From Candidatus Roseilinea sp. (lineage in GTDB: Bacteria; Chloroflexota; Anaerolineae; J036; Brachytrichaceae): DNA of 64,000 bases. The position numbers and the translations under genes are program-made. The DNA lies in contig BPHV01000002.1 in NCBI GenBank assembly GCA_026003755.1, forward strand, positions 248,001 through 312,000. Direction: 5' to 3'. The first letter of the stretch is position 1. Every line of letters starts with the position of its first letter. The notes under the pieces are model-generated. The model had not been told where the DNA came from. It did not search any database and saw nothing but the letters and a program-made list of their open reading frames with translations. Positions 40,753-49,741 of this stretch are shown one piece after another.

Positions 40753-40999
40753 GCCTTGGGGGGAAGTTATAGCCAGTTTCGGCAAATTCGCAACGTCATC
40801 GCCCCCCTGCCGTTGAAAAGCGCGGCAGGCCGGCACCGCCTTTGCGCCACGTTTGCGCCTGAACAGGCATGCCGTTCCGTTCGCCTGCGAAATTCCTTTG
40901 CGCGGGTGCGGTGGGCAGCGCATCGCGCGCTCGCCACCAGCCTAAGCGTGGCGATGGTCAGCGCAAAGCGGTTGTGGCAGGGTGACCCGCAGCGATGTT

Positions 41000-43186
41000 T
41001 CAGTCTGCGTCTGCTTTGTCTTCGACCGGCGTCGCCGGTTTGTCGCCCGCACCGCCTCGTGCGCTGAACGCCGCGATCAACTCGCGCCACCGCTCGTCTA
41101 GGCCGTCGTCGGTGACGCCGTAGAACACCACGACTTTGCCGCTGGCGTCGCGTATGGCTAGGTCGGAGCGCATTTTGCCGGCGCGCATCTCGCGCGTGAG
41201 CACGGCGCGGTCGCCCTGCCATTCGATCTCCTCCGGCCCGCTGGGATGATCGGCAAACTGGGTGATGGCGTAATGCCACAGGTCGCGCGCGCTCTTCATC
41301 GTCACGTTGCGGATAATCGAATTGTTGCGCAGGTCGCGCACGGTGAAATAGACCACGCCGTTGCGCTCCTCCATGGAGAGCACCTGGACGCCAGTCTTGG
41401 GCATGCCGGGGAGCGCCAACGCGCCGTTGTTCTCTGCCAGCAGCGGCTGCGCGGCAATCGTCACGCTGGCCGGCTCGTTGGGTTGCGATTTGTCTCGACG
41501 CTCACGCTGGGCCGGCGGCTGCTGTGGCTTGGCCGTTGGCCGGCTCGGTTGGGGCGGGCGCGGTTTGTGCTGCTGTTGGAGTGCCGGCTGGGGTTTGCGC
41601 GGCTCGGGTTGGCGTCGCTCGGGCGGGGGCGGCGATGGCTGCTGTGGGCGACGATCGGGTTGCGGTTGCGGAGCGGGCGGGCGCGGTTCTTGGGGCCTCA
41701 GCTTCTCATAGCCGCGCCGGGCGATGGTCACGATCTCATCGCGCGTCGCCGGGCGGCTCTCCGCATCCGCGCGCACGAAGAAATGCGCGCCGTCCAGCAC
41801 GTAGGGCGCGTCCTCGCCGCGCGGCACTTGAATATGCAGCACGTTAGCGCCGTCCAGCGTGCGAACCTGAACCGGAGCCAGGAGCTTCGGCGTGATGCGC
41901 TTCTCCATCTCGAGCGACAGCTTCTGCAGGGCGTCGCGCGCATCGGATATGCCGGTCGCCTGCTTGCCGGGCTTGGCATCGCAGCCGATGATGATGTGGC
42001 CACCTTCGCTGTTGGCCATCGCGCAAATGTCGCGCAGCACGGCGGCGAACCGATCGCCGCGTTTAGGCAGAGACGCATAAAAGGCGACCGAGGCGCTTGG
42101 GCCGCGCTCGCGCGCCTTCACCAGATCGTCTTCGGGCAGGTCCAGCACGTCGAATACCGGCCGCACGCGGCTGAAGTCTTGGCTGAGGAACACGTTGCGC
42201 AGCGCCTCGAAGCTGACTTCGTCGAGTTGGATCTCCGTGGCGCGTTCGCCCACGCCCAGCCGCTTGGCGTTCTCCGCGGAGGCGGTCAGCCGGTGCGCGT
42301 CGCTGCCCTGGATGACAAACATGCGACGTGGATACTCCGGCTTGATGCCGGTGAACAGGTGCGCGCTCGAGTAACGTCCTCGGTCGAGGTCAGTAAATTC
42401 AATGGCGTGCAAATGCGGGTCTTGCGTGAAAGCGATGCGCGTCTGGCCGCCGAGATCTCGCCCGCGCATGGCGATGCCGTTCGACGAGTTGGCATGTGCA
42501 GCGATTGCAATGCCGCCGGCCTCGTCAATCGCCTCGTAGGCCTGTAGCACATCGCTGGTGGCGCCGGCTTCGCTCAAGCCCTTATCCAACGCCTGGCCCG
42601 GCACGCGCAGGTCCATCAAGATGTGCTCGATGTCGCGCAGCGGCTTATCGGGCGAGAAGATGCCCAGGATGTGAAACCCAAACGTGGCCGTGAATTCAAA
42701 CCCCGGCAGCACGAGGATCTTCTTGAGCAGGCGGCGGTATTCGTTCAGGCGCGCCAGCTCATCTGGACGGATGCGGTCGAGCTTCTCCAGATATTCGAGA
42801 TGCTCGATCTCATTCATCATGTTGCGGTATCCGTTCACCGTGTTGTGATCGGTGAAGGCGATGATGCTGAGGCCGCGCCGCTCGGCTTGCTTCAGGATGT
42901 CGAGGTATGTGGCGCTCGGCTCTTCGTAGTCGTGCGAGGCCGGCGTGTGAATATGCAGATCAACGCGCTTCCACGAACCGTCGGCTGGTGATGCCGATGG
43001 TGGAGCGTTTGCCTCGGATGCGCTTGCTGCGGCTTTGCTCGCGCGGTTGTTGCGGCGCGACGACGCGCTGCGTGCGGATTGGCGCTTCGGCTTCTGCGAT
43101 TCCTCGTCTGTCGTCTGGGTCGTCTTGTTGCTTTGCGATTCGTCCGATGTTGCCGTGGTGGCTTCTTTCTTCTTCTTTCTAGACAT
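41000..43186 (-). CDS. PHP phosphoesterase - AlbA_2 fusion protein, role unknown
   Basis: A 728-residue multidomain protein. Residues 1-70: Lys/Ser/Thr-rich disordered head. Residues 72-300: PHP domain with metal residues Asp76-x-His78-x-His80, Asp113-His114, Glu164, His172, His231 and Asp296-x-His298, all present. Residues 365-495: Schlafen-like AlbA_2 domain (ICAMANSEGGHIIIGCD). Residues 500-590: Pro/Gln/Arg-rich linker. Residues 600-728: an unrecognised C-terminal domain with VYFTVRDLRNNSIIRNVTMKSA and KVVVFYGVTDDGLDERWRELI. Predicted to bind and hydrolyse a phosphoester, possibly nucleic acid. It stands alone between the amino-acid transporter and pyruvate kinase. Confidence 0.7.
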   Translation of the reverse strand: MSRKKKKEATTATSDESQSNKTTQTTDEESQKPKRQSARSASSRRNNRASKAAASASEANAPPSASPADGSWKRVDLHIHTPASHDYEEPSATYLDILKQAERRGLSIIAFTDHNTVNGYRNMMNEIEHLEYLEKLDRIRPDELARLNEYRRLLKKILVLPGFEFTATFGFHILGIFSPDKPLRDIEHILMDLRVPGQALDKGLSEAGATSDVLQAYEAIDEAGGIAIAAHANSSNGIAMRGRDLGGQTRIAFTQDPHLHAIEFTDLDRGRYSSAHLFTGIKPEYPRRMFVIQGSDAHRLTASAENAKRLGVGERATEIQLDEVSFEALRNVFLSQDFSRVRPVFDVLDLPEDDLVKARERGPSASVAFYASLPKRGDRFAAVLRDICAMANSEGGHIIIGCDAKPGKQATGISDARDALQKLSLEMEKRITPKLLAPVQVRTLDGANVLHIQVPRGEDAPYVLDGAHFFVRADAESRPATRDEIVTIARRGYEKLRPQEPRPPAPQPQPDRRPQQPSPPPPERRQPEPRKPQPALQQQHKPRPPQPSRPTAKPQQPPAQRERRDKSQPNEPASVTIAAQPLLAENNGALALPGMPKTGVQVLSMEERNGVVYFTVRDLRNNSIIRNVTMKSARDLWHYAITQFADHPSGPEEIEWQGDRAVLTREMRAGKMRSDLAIRDASGKVVVFYGVTDDGLDERWRELIAAFSARGGAGDKPATPVEDKADAD

Positions 43187-43441
43187 ATACAGCGGTCGCG
43201 ATGTTCAGCTCAACATACAGGCGCCGGCAGCGTTTCGCAGGGGATACCACCCAAAATCAAAATAGGCCGGTGAGCCTGAAATCTTCCGCTGCATTCGACC
43301 TCAATGAGATGAGCAAACGCTGAGTGAACGAAAGCAGCCTTCTGGGGGAGCATTATACAGATCGCGCGTATGCCGGCCGTTGATCGAACTGAGCCACACG
43401 CTGATGAGTCGCCCAGCTCATGTAGCATAGGGGAAAGACGC

Positions 43442-44878
43442 ATGCGCACCAAAATCGTTTGCACCCTCGGGCCGGCCAGTGAGGACGAAACCGTCCTGCG
43501 CGGCATGATCCGTGCGGGCATGGACATCGCGCGGTTGAATTTCTCACACGGCAGCCGGGCCGACCATGAGCGGCGCATTCGCCTGGTGCGTCGGATAGCC
43601 GCCGAGGAACACGTCAGCGTCACCCTGATGGGCGACTTGCAAGGGCCGAAGTTTCGCATTGGGCGGTTGACCGACCCGGGCGTTGCCTTACAGCGCGATC
43701 AGCAGGTCATCTTCAGCGATCAACCGGATGGTGAAGCTATCCCCCTGCCTCACCCCGACTTGTTGGCCGCCATCCAGGTGGGCCAGCGCATCCTCATTGA
43801 CGATGGGGCGATCGCGCTGACCGTCGTGCGTCGCATCGAGGCGACCAAGATCGCGTGCCGTGTGCTGAACGGCGGCGTGGTGATGTCGAACAAGGGCGTG
43901 AGTGTGCCCGGCCTGAAGATCGCCACGTCGGCGCTCACACCCAAAGACCGCGACGATGTGCAGTTCGCCATCGCGCAGCGAATGGATGCGCTGGCCATGT
44001 CGTTCGTGCGCAGCGCGGAAGATGTGCATGAGCTGCGCCGGCTCATCCAGGATTACGGCGGAGATCAACTCGTCGTCGCCAAGATCGAAAAGCCCGAAGC
44101 GCTGGACGACTTGCCCAACATTGTGCGCGCAAGCGATGCCGTCATGGTGGCTCGCGGCGACTTGGGCGTGGAAGCAGCGCCGGAGGAAGTGCCGTTCTAC
44201 CAGAAGCGCATCATCCTGACCTGTCTGCGCGTCGGCAAGCCCGTCATCACCGCTACGCAGATGCTCCAAAGCATGATCGCTTCGCCGCAGCCCACGCGCG
44301 CTGAAGCCAGTGACGTCGCCAACGCGGTGCTCGACGGCACCGACGCGCTGATGCTCAGCGGCGAGACGGCGGTGGGCGCCTTTCCCGTACAAGCGGTGGA
44401 GGCCATGGCGCGCATCGCCGCGCGCGCCGAGGCCAGCGTCATCTATCGGCCTCGCGCGCTTCTGTCGGAGCTGCACGAGACGCTGGCTGACGACGATGGC
44501 GCTGACCATAAGACCGACGCCATCACGACCGCGGCAGTGCACATCGCCGAGACGATCGGCGCGAAGGCGATCGCGTGCGCTTCGGCGTCTGGTTTCACGG
44601 CGCGCATGATCGCGCGTCATCGCCCGGCAGTGCCTATCGTGTGCCTGACGCCGCATGAGCGCACTAAACGTTACGCATCGTTCATGTGGGGCGTAGCGGC
44701 GGTGATCGCGGAGACGCGCAAGGCGGATGCCGATACGTTGTTCGCGGCAGCGTGCGACGCGGCGCAACGGCTGGGTTGTGCCAGGCCCGGCGATACGATC
44801 GTCGTCACGGCCGGCTTGCCGCTGGGCAGCGGCTCCGGCCACACGAACGTCATCCGATTGATGGAAGTCCGCGCGTGA
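43442..44878 (+). CDS. pyk: Pyruvate kinase
   Basis: Last step of glycolysis, 478 residues. Begins MRTKIVCTLGPASEDE; substrate and metal motifs are ARLNFSHG, MGDLQGPKFRIG, VAKIEKPEAL, VMVARGDLGVEA, and ATQMLQSMI. The Lys of VAKIEKPEAL is the acid-base residue. No C-terminal PEP-utiliser domain. GGGGAAAG before ATG 43442 supports this start; an in-frame ATG at 43370 would add 24 residues unlike the family. The following MFS gene overlaps its stop. Confidence 0.95.
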   Translation: MRTKIVCTLGPASEDETVLRGMIRAGMDIARLNFSHGSRADHERRIRLVRRIAAEEHVSVTLMGDLQGPKFRIGRLTDPGVALQRDQQVIFSDQPDGEAIPLPHPDLLAAIQVGQRILIDDGAIALTVVRRIEATKIACRVLNGGVVMSNKGVSVPGLKIATSALTPKDRDDVQFAIAQRMDALAMSFVRSAEDVHELRRLIQDYGGDQLVVAKIEKPEALDDLPNIVRASDAVMVARGDLGVEAAPEEVPFYQKRIILTCLRVGKPVITATQMLQSMIASPQPTRAEASDVANAVLDGTDALMLSGETAVGAFPVQAVEAMARIAARAEASVIYRPRALLSELHETLADDDGADHKTDAITTAAVHIAETIGAKAIACASASGFTARMIARHRPAVPIVCLTPHERTKRYASFMWGVAAVIAETRKADADTLFAAACDAAQRLGCARPGDTIVVTAGLPLGSGSGHTNVIRLMEVRA

Positions 44879-46116
44879 GCACCCCCACGACAATGGCGCG
44901 ATCCGCCAGGCGCACTCCTTCCCCGCTCTTCATTCTCGGATGCTATGCCTTCGTCAGCCTCGGCGTGAGCGCAGCGTTGCTTGGGCCAGCGCTACCCACA
45001 CTGGCTGCCAAGGCGAATACCAGCCTCGACCGTATCGGTTTGATCTTCGGCGCGATGTCGCTGGGCTATCTCACATCCGCGCCGCTCATCAATACGATAG
45101 GCGCGCGCATGGGCGCGCGCGCCATGCTCATCGTCAGCCCGCTGGTGGTCATCGTCGGCATGGCGCTGCTGGCGCTCAGCACGCATCTGAATACCTGCTT
45201 CGGGGCAGCCTATCTGCTCGGCTTGGGCCAATCCGGCACGCAGGTGGCTTACAACGCCATGTTTGGCTTGCAGGCAGAGGGGGGACGCGCCTCGGCAGTG
45301 CTCAATCGGCTCAATGCATTCTTCGGCGTCGGCGCGCTCATTGGGCCGCTGTTTGTTGCAGCAAGTTACGCGCTCATCAACGAGGCGACGTTGGCGTTCT
45401 GGATTGCGGCTGCGATGGCGCTGCCGCTCACACTGGGCGCGCTGCAGGCGCGGGAGGGACTGCGCCATTCGTCACCCCCGCGCATCGCATCGTCGGACGG
45501 CAGCGCCGCGCGCCGCTTGTTGACCTCGCCGGCAGCGTGGGGATTATGCTTCGTCATGGGGTTGTATGTCGGCTGCGAAGTGGCCTTCAGTAGCTGGGCG
45601 ACCGAGTTCACCCGCCGCATGACGGGCGCAAGCACGGCGCAAGCTGCGGTTGTGGTGAGCATCTTCTGGGCGGCGCTGGCGCTCAGCCGTTATTTCACCC
45701 CCACCCTCGCGCGCCGTATTCCGTCCGTAGCGTTGATCGGGTTGCTCTTTGCGTTGGCCATCCTCGGGTTGATGGTGATGCTGATGGCCGGACAGATGAG
45801 CGCCGCAGCGTGGGTAGGGGCATTTGGGGTCGGCACCGGCTTCGGCCCAGTTTATCCTACGCTCATCGCCATCGGCATCCAGCGCTTCCCGTTCGCTGCG
45901 CGGATGATCGCCAGCGTGCTCACCAGCACCGGCGCGCTCGGCGCGCTCTTCTTACCGACGTTGGTGGGCTTCGTGATGGATGCGTCGGCGCTTGGCGCAG
46001 TGAGCGCATGGGTGATGCTGGCCGGATTGCTGGCGCTGGTCATCGGCCTATGGCAACTCACGCGCCGCGCCTTAAGGCGCGAGGATGCCACAGCGTCGCC
46101 AGCGCGAGCCGCGTAG
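44875..46116 (+). CDS. MFS transporter, FucP/YfkF-like
   Basis: Major facilitator protein of 413 residues with about 12 helices. Features include LFILGCYAFVSLGVSAALLGPALPTLA in helix 1, GLIFGAMSLGYLTSAPLINTIGARMGARAML (loop 2-3), and the helix-11 region GTGFGPVYPTLIAIG, which is typical of the sugar/FucP-like and YfkF-like group. GTG 44875 overlaps the pyk stop as GTGA, implying translational coupling; ATG 44893 is an alternative. Substrate unknown; the pyk linkage hints at carbon metabolism. Confidence 0.82.
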   Translation: MSTPTTMARSARRTPSPLFILGCYAFVSLGVSAALLGPALPTLAAKANTSLDRIGLIFGAMSLGYLTSAPLINTIGARMGARAMLIVSPLVVIVGMALLALSTHLNTCFGAAYLLGLGQSGTQVAYNAMFGLQAEGGRASAVLNRLNAFFGVGALIGPLFVAASYALINEATLAFWIAAAMALPLTLGALQAREGLRHSSPPRIASSDGSAARRLLTSPAAWGLCFVMGLYVGCEVAFSSWATEFTRRMTGASTAQAAVVVSIFWAALALSRYFTPTLARRIPSVALIGLLFALAILGLMVMLMAGQMSAAAWVGAFGVGTGFGPVYPTLIAIGIQRFPFAARMIASVLTSTGALGALFLPTLVGFVMDASALGAVSAWVMLAGLLALVIGLWQLTRRALRREDATASPARAA

Positions 46117-46200
46117 CGCGTTGCATCGCCATGCGCCGAATTTGCCGGCTCGCGTGCGACTCCCGCCCCCTGTCTGGCTCAGCAACGCCTCACCCGCCCC

Positions 46201-46209
46201 TGTTACAAT
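46201..46209 (+). promoter_or_regulatory. Extended -10 promoter before the Mrp gene
   Basis: TGTTACAAT fits an extended -10 (TGn plus TACAAT), about 72 bases upstream of ATG 46282. No -35 recognised. The remainder of the 165-base gap shows no other feature. Confidence 0.4.
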
Positions 46210-46281
46210 CCGCCTGTCGGTTTGTGACTATGGCGCGTGCGCGGTGCCGCACACTGCGCTTGAGCTGCCCGGGGAGATGAA

Positions 46282-47391
46282 ATGGCTGTCACCGAAAAGG
46301 AAGTGATGTCCGCGCTGTCGCGCGTGATCGAACCTGAGTTGCAGCGAGACCTGGTCTCGCTGAACATGATCAAGGATCTACAGATCCTCGGGAACGATGT
46401 CTCATTCAAAATTGAGCTGACCACGCCGGCCTGCCCGTTGAAGGACGTGATGGACAAGGCAGCGCGGGCCGAGCTGAGCAAAATCTCCGGCATCGGCAAA
46501 ATCGAGATCGGCTGGACGAGCAACGTTGCCGCCAATGCGCGGATGCGCAGCGCGCTCAACCTGCCGATTAAGAACATCATCGCCGTCGCCAGCGGCAAAG
46601 GGGGCGTGGGCAAGACCACCGTCGCGGTGAACCTGGCGGTCGCGCTTGGCCAGACCGGCGCCAAGGTGGGTTTGCTCGACAACGACGTGTACGGCCCGAA
46701 CGTGCCGCTGATGGTTGGCCTGCCGACCGCTGAGCTGTTGCCGGACGGGCGCGCCATGCCCAGCGTGGCCCAGCACAACGGCAAGCTCATCCCTGCGGAG
46801 AAATTCGGGATCAAGATCTTCAGCATCGGGTTCATCTATCCCGCCGAGTCGCCCCTGGTGTGGCGTGGGCCGATGCTACACAGCGCGATTCGCCAGTTCC
46901 TTCAGGACGTGGACTGGGGCGACCTGGACTACCTGATCGTGGATATGCCGCCCGGCACGGGCGACGCGCAGCTCTCGCTGGCGCAGACGGCGCAGGGCGT
47001 GATGGGCCTCATCGTCACCACGCCCCAAGCAGTCTCCCTGGGCGACGCGCTCAAGGGCTTGGCGGCGTTCGAGCAGCTCAAGATCCCGATCATCGGCGTG
47101 GTCGAGAACATGGGGCCGTATACCGACCCGACCACCGGCAGAAAAGTCGCGATGTTCGGCGAGGGCGGCGGCGAGCGCCTGGCCGCGATGAAGCAAACGC
47201 CCTTCCTGGGCAGCGTGCCGCTCGATCCGGCCATCCGCGTCGGCGGCGACAGCGGCCGACCGATCGTCGCGGCGCATCCCGAGAGCGAAGCGGCCAAGCG
47301 ACTGACCGAGATCGCCAAGCAGGTGGCGGCGCGCGTCAGCGTGCTGAATTTCCAGCAAAACAACGTCATCCCGATCTCGATCATCGGGTGA
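46282..47391 (+). CDS. Mrp/NBP35-family P-loop ATPase with N-terminal MIP18 domain
   Basis: Iron-sulfur-carrier type ATPase, 369 residues. Residues 1-85 are the DUF59/MIP18 domain with TTPACPLKD. The P-loop domain has AVASGKGGVGKTTVAVNLA, LDNDVYGPNVPLMVG, LIVDMPPGTGDAQLSLAQT, and GVVENMGPYTDPTTGRKVAMFGEGGG. The CPxC motif normally present after ENM, which bridges an Fe-S cluster in ApbC/Nbp35, is missing. Cluster carriage is therefore doubtful, though ATPase motifs are intact. Followed 72 bases later by the RicT-like gene. Confidence 0.9.
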   Translation: MAVTEKEVMSALSRVIEPELQRDLVSLNMIKDLQILGNDVSFKIELTTPACPLKDVMDKAARAELSKISGIGKIEIGWTSNVAANARMRSALNLPIKNIIAVASGKGGVGKTTVAVNLAVALGQTGAKVGLLDNDVYGPNVPLMVGLPTAELLPDGRAMPSVAQHNGKLIPAEKFGIKIFSIGFIYPAESPLVWRGPMLHSAIRQFLQDVDWGDLDYLIVDMPPGTGDAQLSLAQTAQGVMGLIVTTPQAVSLGDALKGLAAFEQLKIPIIGVVENMGPYTDPTTGRKVAMFGEGGGERLAAMKQTPFLGSVPLDPAIRVGGDSGRPIVAAHPESEAAKRLTEIAKQVAARVSVLNFQQNNVIPISIIG

Positions 47392-47463
47392 GACAGCGCG
47401 ACCGGCCCATGGCCGATTCGCTGCTGCGCGCCGCGCTGGCGTCCCTCGCGAATCAACGGTTAA

Positions 47464-48714
47464 ATGTCTGGCATGGACGCTACGGTCAAAGAGCCTTCGA
47501 TGTTCGACCTGCCGGAATGGACGGGCGCATATCCACCGGAGAAGACGCCGACCGAACCCAAACCGCGCTTGGTCGGCGTGCGCTTCCAACGGGCCGGCAA
47601 GGTCTATCACTACAGCGCAGAGGGCTTCGATGATTTGAAGATCGGCGATTGGGTGATCGTGGATACCGCGCGCGGCAAGCAGATGGGGCAGATTGCCACG
47701 CTGAAGCCACCCAAGGACAAAGGCGGCCCCTACAAGCGCATCGAACGCCGCGCGACGGGTCGCGATATGGCCATGCGCCACTATTACGAGAGCAAGGAAC
47801 TCGAAGCGATGATCGCTTGTCGCGCCGAGAGCGCCGCGCTCAACTTGCCGATCAAAATCGTGCGCGCCGAATACAGCTTCGACGGTCAGACGCTCACCTT
47901 CCTCTATTCGTCCGATCAGGAGGGGCGCGTCGAGGTGGGCGCGCTGCGCGAGGCGATGAGCCGGCTCTATCGCGCGCGCATCGAGACGCGCCAGATCAGC
48001 CCGCGCGAAGTGGCCAAGATCCTGGGCGGCATGGGCGCATGCGGCATCGAGGAACGTTGTTGCTCGCGCTTCCTGACCGAGTTCAGCCCAATCTCGATCA
48101 AGCATGCCAAGGAGCAAAACCTCAGCCTGAATCCACACGACATCACCGGCATGTGCGGCCGGCTGCGCTGCTGTCTCATCTATGAGTATGAGCAATATGT
48201 GGAGGCGCGTCGCCACCTGCCCAAGCTCAAGTCCATGGTCGGCACGCCGATGGGACAGGGCAAGGTGGTTGAGATCTTGCACCTGCGCGACGCGGTGCGC
48301 GTGAAGATCGGTGAAGGGCCGGAGGCGCGCGAGGTGGAGTTCCATCGCGAACAACTCGTCCCGTTGGAGGAGTGGAAGCGATTGCAGGAAAAGGCGGCCA
48401 GCGGGACGTGCGACCGCCACGCGCATGGCGAGTGTGATTGCGGCCGGGGCGAGCCGAGCAAAGCCGAGGCGTCGCCACCAACCCAGTCCGATGCACTCCC
48501 GCCGGCCGCCAAGGCGTTCATCGCGGCCAACGAAGCGCAGCAGGAACAGGAGCGCACGCGCCCGAACCGCGCGAAGCAGCAAGAGCGCAAGCAGCGCCGT
48601 GAACGCCGGCCGACCGACATCGGACGCCATCAACCGCGCGCCACGGATGCCGACGGCGAAGGCAGCGCGCAGCGAAAACGCCGGCCGCTGCTACGCCGCA
48701 AGCCGGGCAAATAG
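47464..48714 (+). CDS. PSP1-domain protein, RicT-like
   Basis: Member of the PSP1/YaaT (RicT) family; in Bacillus RicT acts with RicA and RicF, binds Fe-S clusters and promotes RNase Y-dependent mRNA maturation. Core residues 30-300 contain GKVYHYSAEGFDDLKIGDWVIVDT, RAEYSFDGQTLTFLYSSDQ, and the cysteine sets GACGIEERCCSRFL and MCGRLRCCLIYEYE. The last ~110 residues are a basic, Arg/Lys/Gln-rich tail that probably binds RNA; it is longer than in Bacillus. Start at 47464 or the ATG at 47473. Confidence 0.9.
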   Translation: MSGMDATVKEPSMFDLPEWTGAYPPEKTPTEPKPRLVGVRFQRAGKVYHYSAEGFDDLKIGDWVIVDTARGKQMGQIATLKPPKDKGGPYKRIERRATGRDMAMRHYYESKELEAMIACRAESAALNLPIKIVRAEYSFDGQTLTFLYSSDQEGRVEVGALREAMSRLYRARIETRQISPREVAKILGGMGACGIEERCCSRFLTEFSPISIKHAKEQNLSLNPHDITGMCGRLRCCLIYEYEQYVEARRHLPKLKSMVGTPMGQGKVVEILHLRDAVRVKIGEGPEAREVEFHREQLVPLEEWKRLQEKAASGTCDRHAHGECDCGRGEPSKAEASPPTQSDALPPAAKAFIAANEAQQEQERTRPNRAKQQERKQRRERRPTDIGRHQPRATDADGEGSAQRKRRPLLRRKPGK

Positions 48715-48755
48715 CCGCTCGTCTCCCCGCATCATCCCAACTCGGCCCGCGAACC

Positions 48756-49442
48756 GTGAACGTCCTCGTCATCATCGCCCACCCTGACGACCCCGAGTTC
48801 TTCGCAGGCGGCACGATCGCCCGCTGGCGCCACGACGGCCACGATGTGCGCTACGTCGTCGTCACCGGCGGCGACAAGGGCAGCGACCAGCCCGATATGA
48901 CGCCGGCTCGACTCGCGGCCATCCGCCGCGACGAGCAATGCCGCGCCGCCGCCGTTCTGGGTGTGCATGACGTCACCTTTCTCGGCCACGTGGACGGCGA
49001 GCTGCTGAACGCGCGAGACGTCCGGCGCGACCTGGCGCGCGAAATCCGACGGGCGCGTCCGGATGTCGTCCTGACGACCGACCCGCAGACGCTGCACTAC
49101 GGCGCGACGCGCATCAACCACACCGATCACCGCGCCGTCGGCCTGGCGGTTTGCGACGCCATCTTCCCGGCGGCGGGCAATCGCATGTACTTCCCCGAAC
49201 TGCTGGCGGAGGGCTTCGAGCCGCATACGCCGAAGGAGATCTACTTTGCCGGCCCGGCCTGCCCGAATACGCTGGTGGATGTCACAGATTTCATCCAGAC
49301 CAAGATCGCGGCGATCCGCATGCATGCTTCGCAGGTGAAAGCGCCGGACGAGCTTGAGTCGCGCATCCGGCAGGGGCTGTTGCGCATCACCGCCGACGGC
49401 CGCGTCTTCTTTGCGGAAGCATTCCGGCGCATCTGGCTATAA
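48756..49442 (+). CDS. PIG-L family N-acetylglucosaminyl-type deacetylase
   Basis: Zn-dependent deacetylase of 228 residues. Zn/catalytic motif AHPDDPEFFAGGTIA near the N terminus and second motif INHTDHRAVG at about residues 125-135; EIYFAGPACPNTLVDVTDFIQTKIAAI is typical for the LmbE-like branch. Members deacetylate GlcNAc-malate in bacillithiol synthesis, GlcNAc-inositol in mycothiol synthesis, or other substrates; the DinB protein at 29.7 kb is compatible with a low-molecular-weight thiol, but that is speculation. GTG start 48756. Confidence 0.9.
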   Translation: MNVLVIIAHPDDPEFFAGGTIARWRHDGHDVRYVVVTGGDKGSDQPDMTPARLAAIRRDEQCRAAAVLGVHDVTFLGHVDGELLNARDVRRDLAREIRRARPDVVLTTDPQTLHYGATRINHTDHRAVGLAVCDAIFPAAGNRMYFPELLAEGFEPHTPKEIYFAGPACPNTLVDVTDFIQTKIAAIRMHASQVKAPDELESRIRQGLLRITADGRVFFAEAFRRIWL

Positions 49443-49464
49443 ACTTCACAGAACGTTGCGTTTG

Positions 49465-49493
49465 CGACGGCCGGACGGCGCATCCGGCCGTCG
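49465..49493 (+). terminator. Strong hairpin after the PIG-L gene
   Basis: CGACGGCCGGA (49465-49475) pairs with TCCGGCCGTCG (49483-49493), 11 perfect bases, 7-base loop, no T tract. Probably ends or stabilises the PIG-L transcript. Confidence 0.5.
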
Positions 49494-49530
49494 GCGTCGC
49501 CCGCGCGGGGACGGATGAGGCGCGGATGCC

Positions 49531-49597
49531 GTGCTAGAATGCGCAAATGAAAATTATCCTAGAATCGAAATCTAGCACGACAAATTCGATGAAATGA
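49531..49597 (+). other. AT-rich island: extended -10, inverted repeat and 16-codon reading frame
   Basis: TGCTAGAAT (49532-49540) is an extended -10 followed six bases later by ATG 49547, the same geometry as metH. A 16-residue frame (MKIILESKSSTTNSMK) ends with TGA at 49595-49597. GTGCTAGA (49531-49538) and TCTAGCAC (49571-49578) form an inverted repeat across it. It may be a leader peptide, a small protein, or simply the promoter of the glycosidase operon. The rest of 49443-49741 shows nothing else I can assign. Confidence 0.3.
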
Positions 49598-49741
49598 ACC
49601 GGTCGGTTACCGCCGCGCGCTAAGGCGAGGACGACTCATCCCACTGCACCTAGGCCGATCGCGTTGCGCCAGCGTATGGCCTGCGCCGCATCAGGCGCTG
49701 TGAGTTCATAGAGGGTAACACTTTCACACGAGGCGCATAAC

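Noticed and set aside
40753-40999. Possible binding-protein gene upstream of the AapQ-like permease
   Set aside because: The only open frames are Arg/Ala-rich shadows without signal peptide or binding-protein motifs.
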